Source: an uncultured Paracoccaceae bacterium
GTDB lineage: Bacteria; Pseudomonadota; Alphaproteobacteria; Rhodobacterales; Rhodobacteraceae
DNA length: 64,000 nt
Reading direction: 5' to 3'
NCBI GenBank assembly: GCA_937927675.1
Contig: CALBSG010000129.1
Coordinates: forward strand, 1-64,000
In this document: positions 63,413 to 64,000 of the stretch, piece after piece
Position numbering within the stretch: position 1 is the first letter of the stretch
Layout of the letters: each line of letters opens with the position of its first letter
Notes under the pieces: model-generated
The model's database searches: none
What the model was told of the DNA's origin: nothing
What the model saw: the letters and a program-made list of their open reading frames with translations, nothing else
Program-made: the position numbers and the translations under genes

Positions 63413-64000
63413 ATGCCGCGTAAACCCAAAGCGGAAGAACGCACCAACGCCGCCTTGATCGCCGATTTTGCGGTGCCCGGCTTTGTCACCAAGGCGCTGG
63501 GCCAGTTGGCGACCCCGGCCAAGACCTGGTTGGTCAGTGACGATCTGCGTCTTTTGCCGGACATGCCTGCCGCGCGGCGGATCAGCTTTGCCGAGGTGGG
63601 TTTAGATCATGCACCGATGGACCCGGAGGAAGTCTTTGTTCGGCTGCGCCAAGAATTGGACACCGCCAAGGGCATCGCGGCGCTGGTGGTGGATATGGGC
63701 TGGGTCGTTGGCAATATGCAGGGGGTGACGGGGCTAGAGAACTGGGGCGGGGTGGCGGACCGTCTGGCGGCGCATTTCGCATTGCCGGTGGTGTCGCTCT
63801 ACAATCAGGACTTGACGATCGAGGAACAGATTCAGGCCGCGCTGCGGGCGCATCGGCAGTTTCTGGCGCCTTCGGGTCTTTATGAGAACCCGTATTGGAT
63901 TCCGGCCAGCCTGCTGGAAGGCGGGGCTTTGGACGAACAGCTGTCCTTCATGCTGGGTCGGGTGGTGCCGGATTATGCCGGGCTTTTGGCCCGCCGCCAG
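63413..64000 (+). CDS. MEDS (DcmR-like sensory) domain protein, truncated by window end
   Basis: At least 196 residues; no stop before the window end. GGAGG precedes the ATG. The sequence fits the MEDS domain of DcmR-like regulators of one-carbon or methylated-compound metabolism: a WLVSDDLRLLP-type strand, IAALVVDMGWVVGN, then GVTGLENWGGVADRLA, PVVSLYNQ, and the closing AHRQFLAPSGLYENPYWIP. The extreme N-terminus (PRKPKAEERTNAALI) is short and basic, so a DNA-binding domain, if any, would lie beyond 64000. It is divergent from the GMC/ABC operon and is its likeliest regulator, which is inference. Confidence 0.55.
   Translation, partial: MPRKPKAEERTNAALIADFAVPGFVTKALGQLATPAKTWLVSDDLRLLPDMPAARRISFAEVGLDHAPMDPEEVFVRLRQELDTAKGIAALVVDMGWVVGNMQGVTGLENWGGVADRLAAHFALPVVSLYNQDLTIEEQIQAALRAHRQFLAPSGLYENPYWIPASLLEGGALDEQLSFMLGRVVPDYAGLLARRQ

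Overview
This is a GC-rich, almost fully coding chromosomal segment from an alphaproteobacterium, most likely a member of the Rhodobacteraceae. The evidence for that placement is a CcrM-type methyltransferase beside rnhB, MutL with an endonuclease motif, DUF2125 and DUF3035 proteins, a saccharopine dehydrogenase pair, and frequent ATGA gene overlaps. The genus cannot be fixed from the sequence. The first 28 bases are an Illumina library adapter, so the window begins at an untrimmed contig end. No intergenic stretch exceeds about 250 bases. I saw no rRNA, tRNA, IS element, prophage or CRISPR array.

Region by region: 29-4810 is a plus-strand cluster with a truncated FAD amine/amino-acid oxidoreductase, three SDR proteins, a proline racemase-superfamily enzyme and a ProC-like reductase; it looks like imino-acid (hydroxyproline-like) catabolism. 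4857-8564 holds ilvD and a divergent DUF3237 / flavin monooxygenase pair. 8652-12431 (minus) holds an EamA exporter, a HAD phosphatase, an ornithine cyclodeaminase-family protein, UPF0178 and S-formylglutathione hydrolase. 12573-16720 (minus) is a three-gene set of SGNH protein, SGNH plus glycosidase-like fusion, and family 2 glycosyltransferase; this is the most novel-looking part. 16765-19038 carries two saccharopine dehydrogenase-type genes. 19232-30033 (plus) is housekeeping: heparinase-like protein, purH, lspA, a DUF3035 lipoprotein, two M16 peptidase homologues, mutL, rmuC and a HutD-family gene.

30030-38096 contains a CoA transferase, a DsbA-like thioredoxin, a DUF721 protein, mutY, an AlkB-type hydroxylase, ccrM with three GANTC sites upstream, rnhB, and a small operon encoding a secreted peptide and a two-pass membrane protein with a C-terminal winged-helix domain. 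38181-42472 is an RND efflux pump. 42469-50092 contains a short enoyl-CoA hydratase-like gene with an SDR, a DUF2125 protein, pmbA, an inositol-monophosphatase-family enzyme and a DEAD-box helicase with an 11-residue repeat tail. 50278-56108 has a type I secretion ABC/adaptor pair, mlaA-mlaC and zapE.

56082-63182 (minus) is a catabolic operon read in the order GMC oxidoreductase, substrate-binding protein, two permeases, two ATPases, SDR. It is divergent from a MEDS (DcmR-like sensory) domain gene that runs off the window end. Together these suggest uptake and oxidation of an alcohol or amino-alcohol, with the MEDS protein as candidate regulator.
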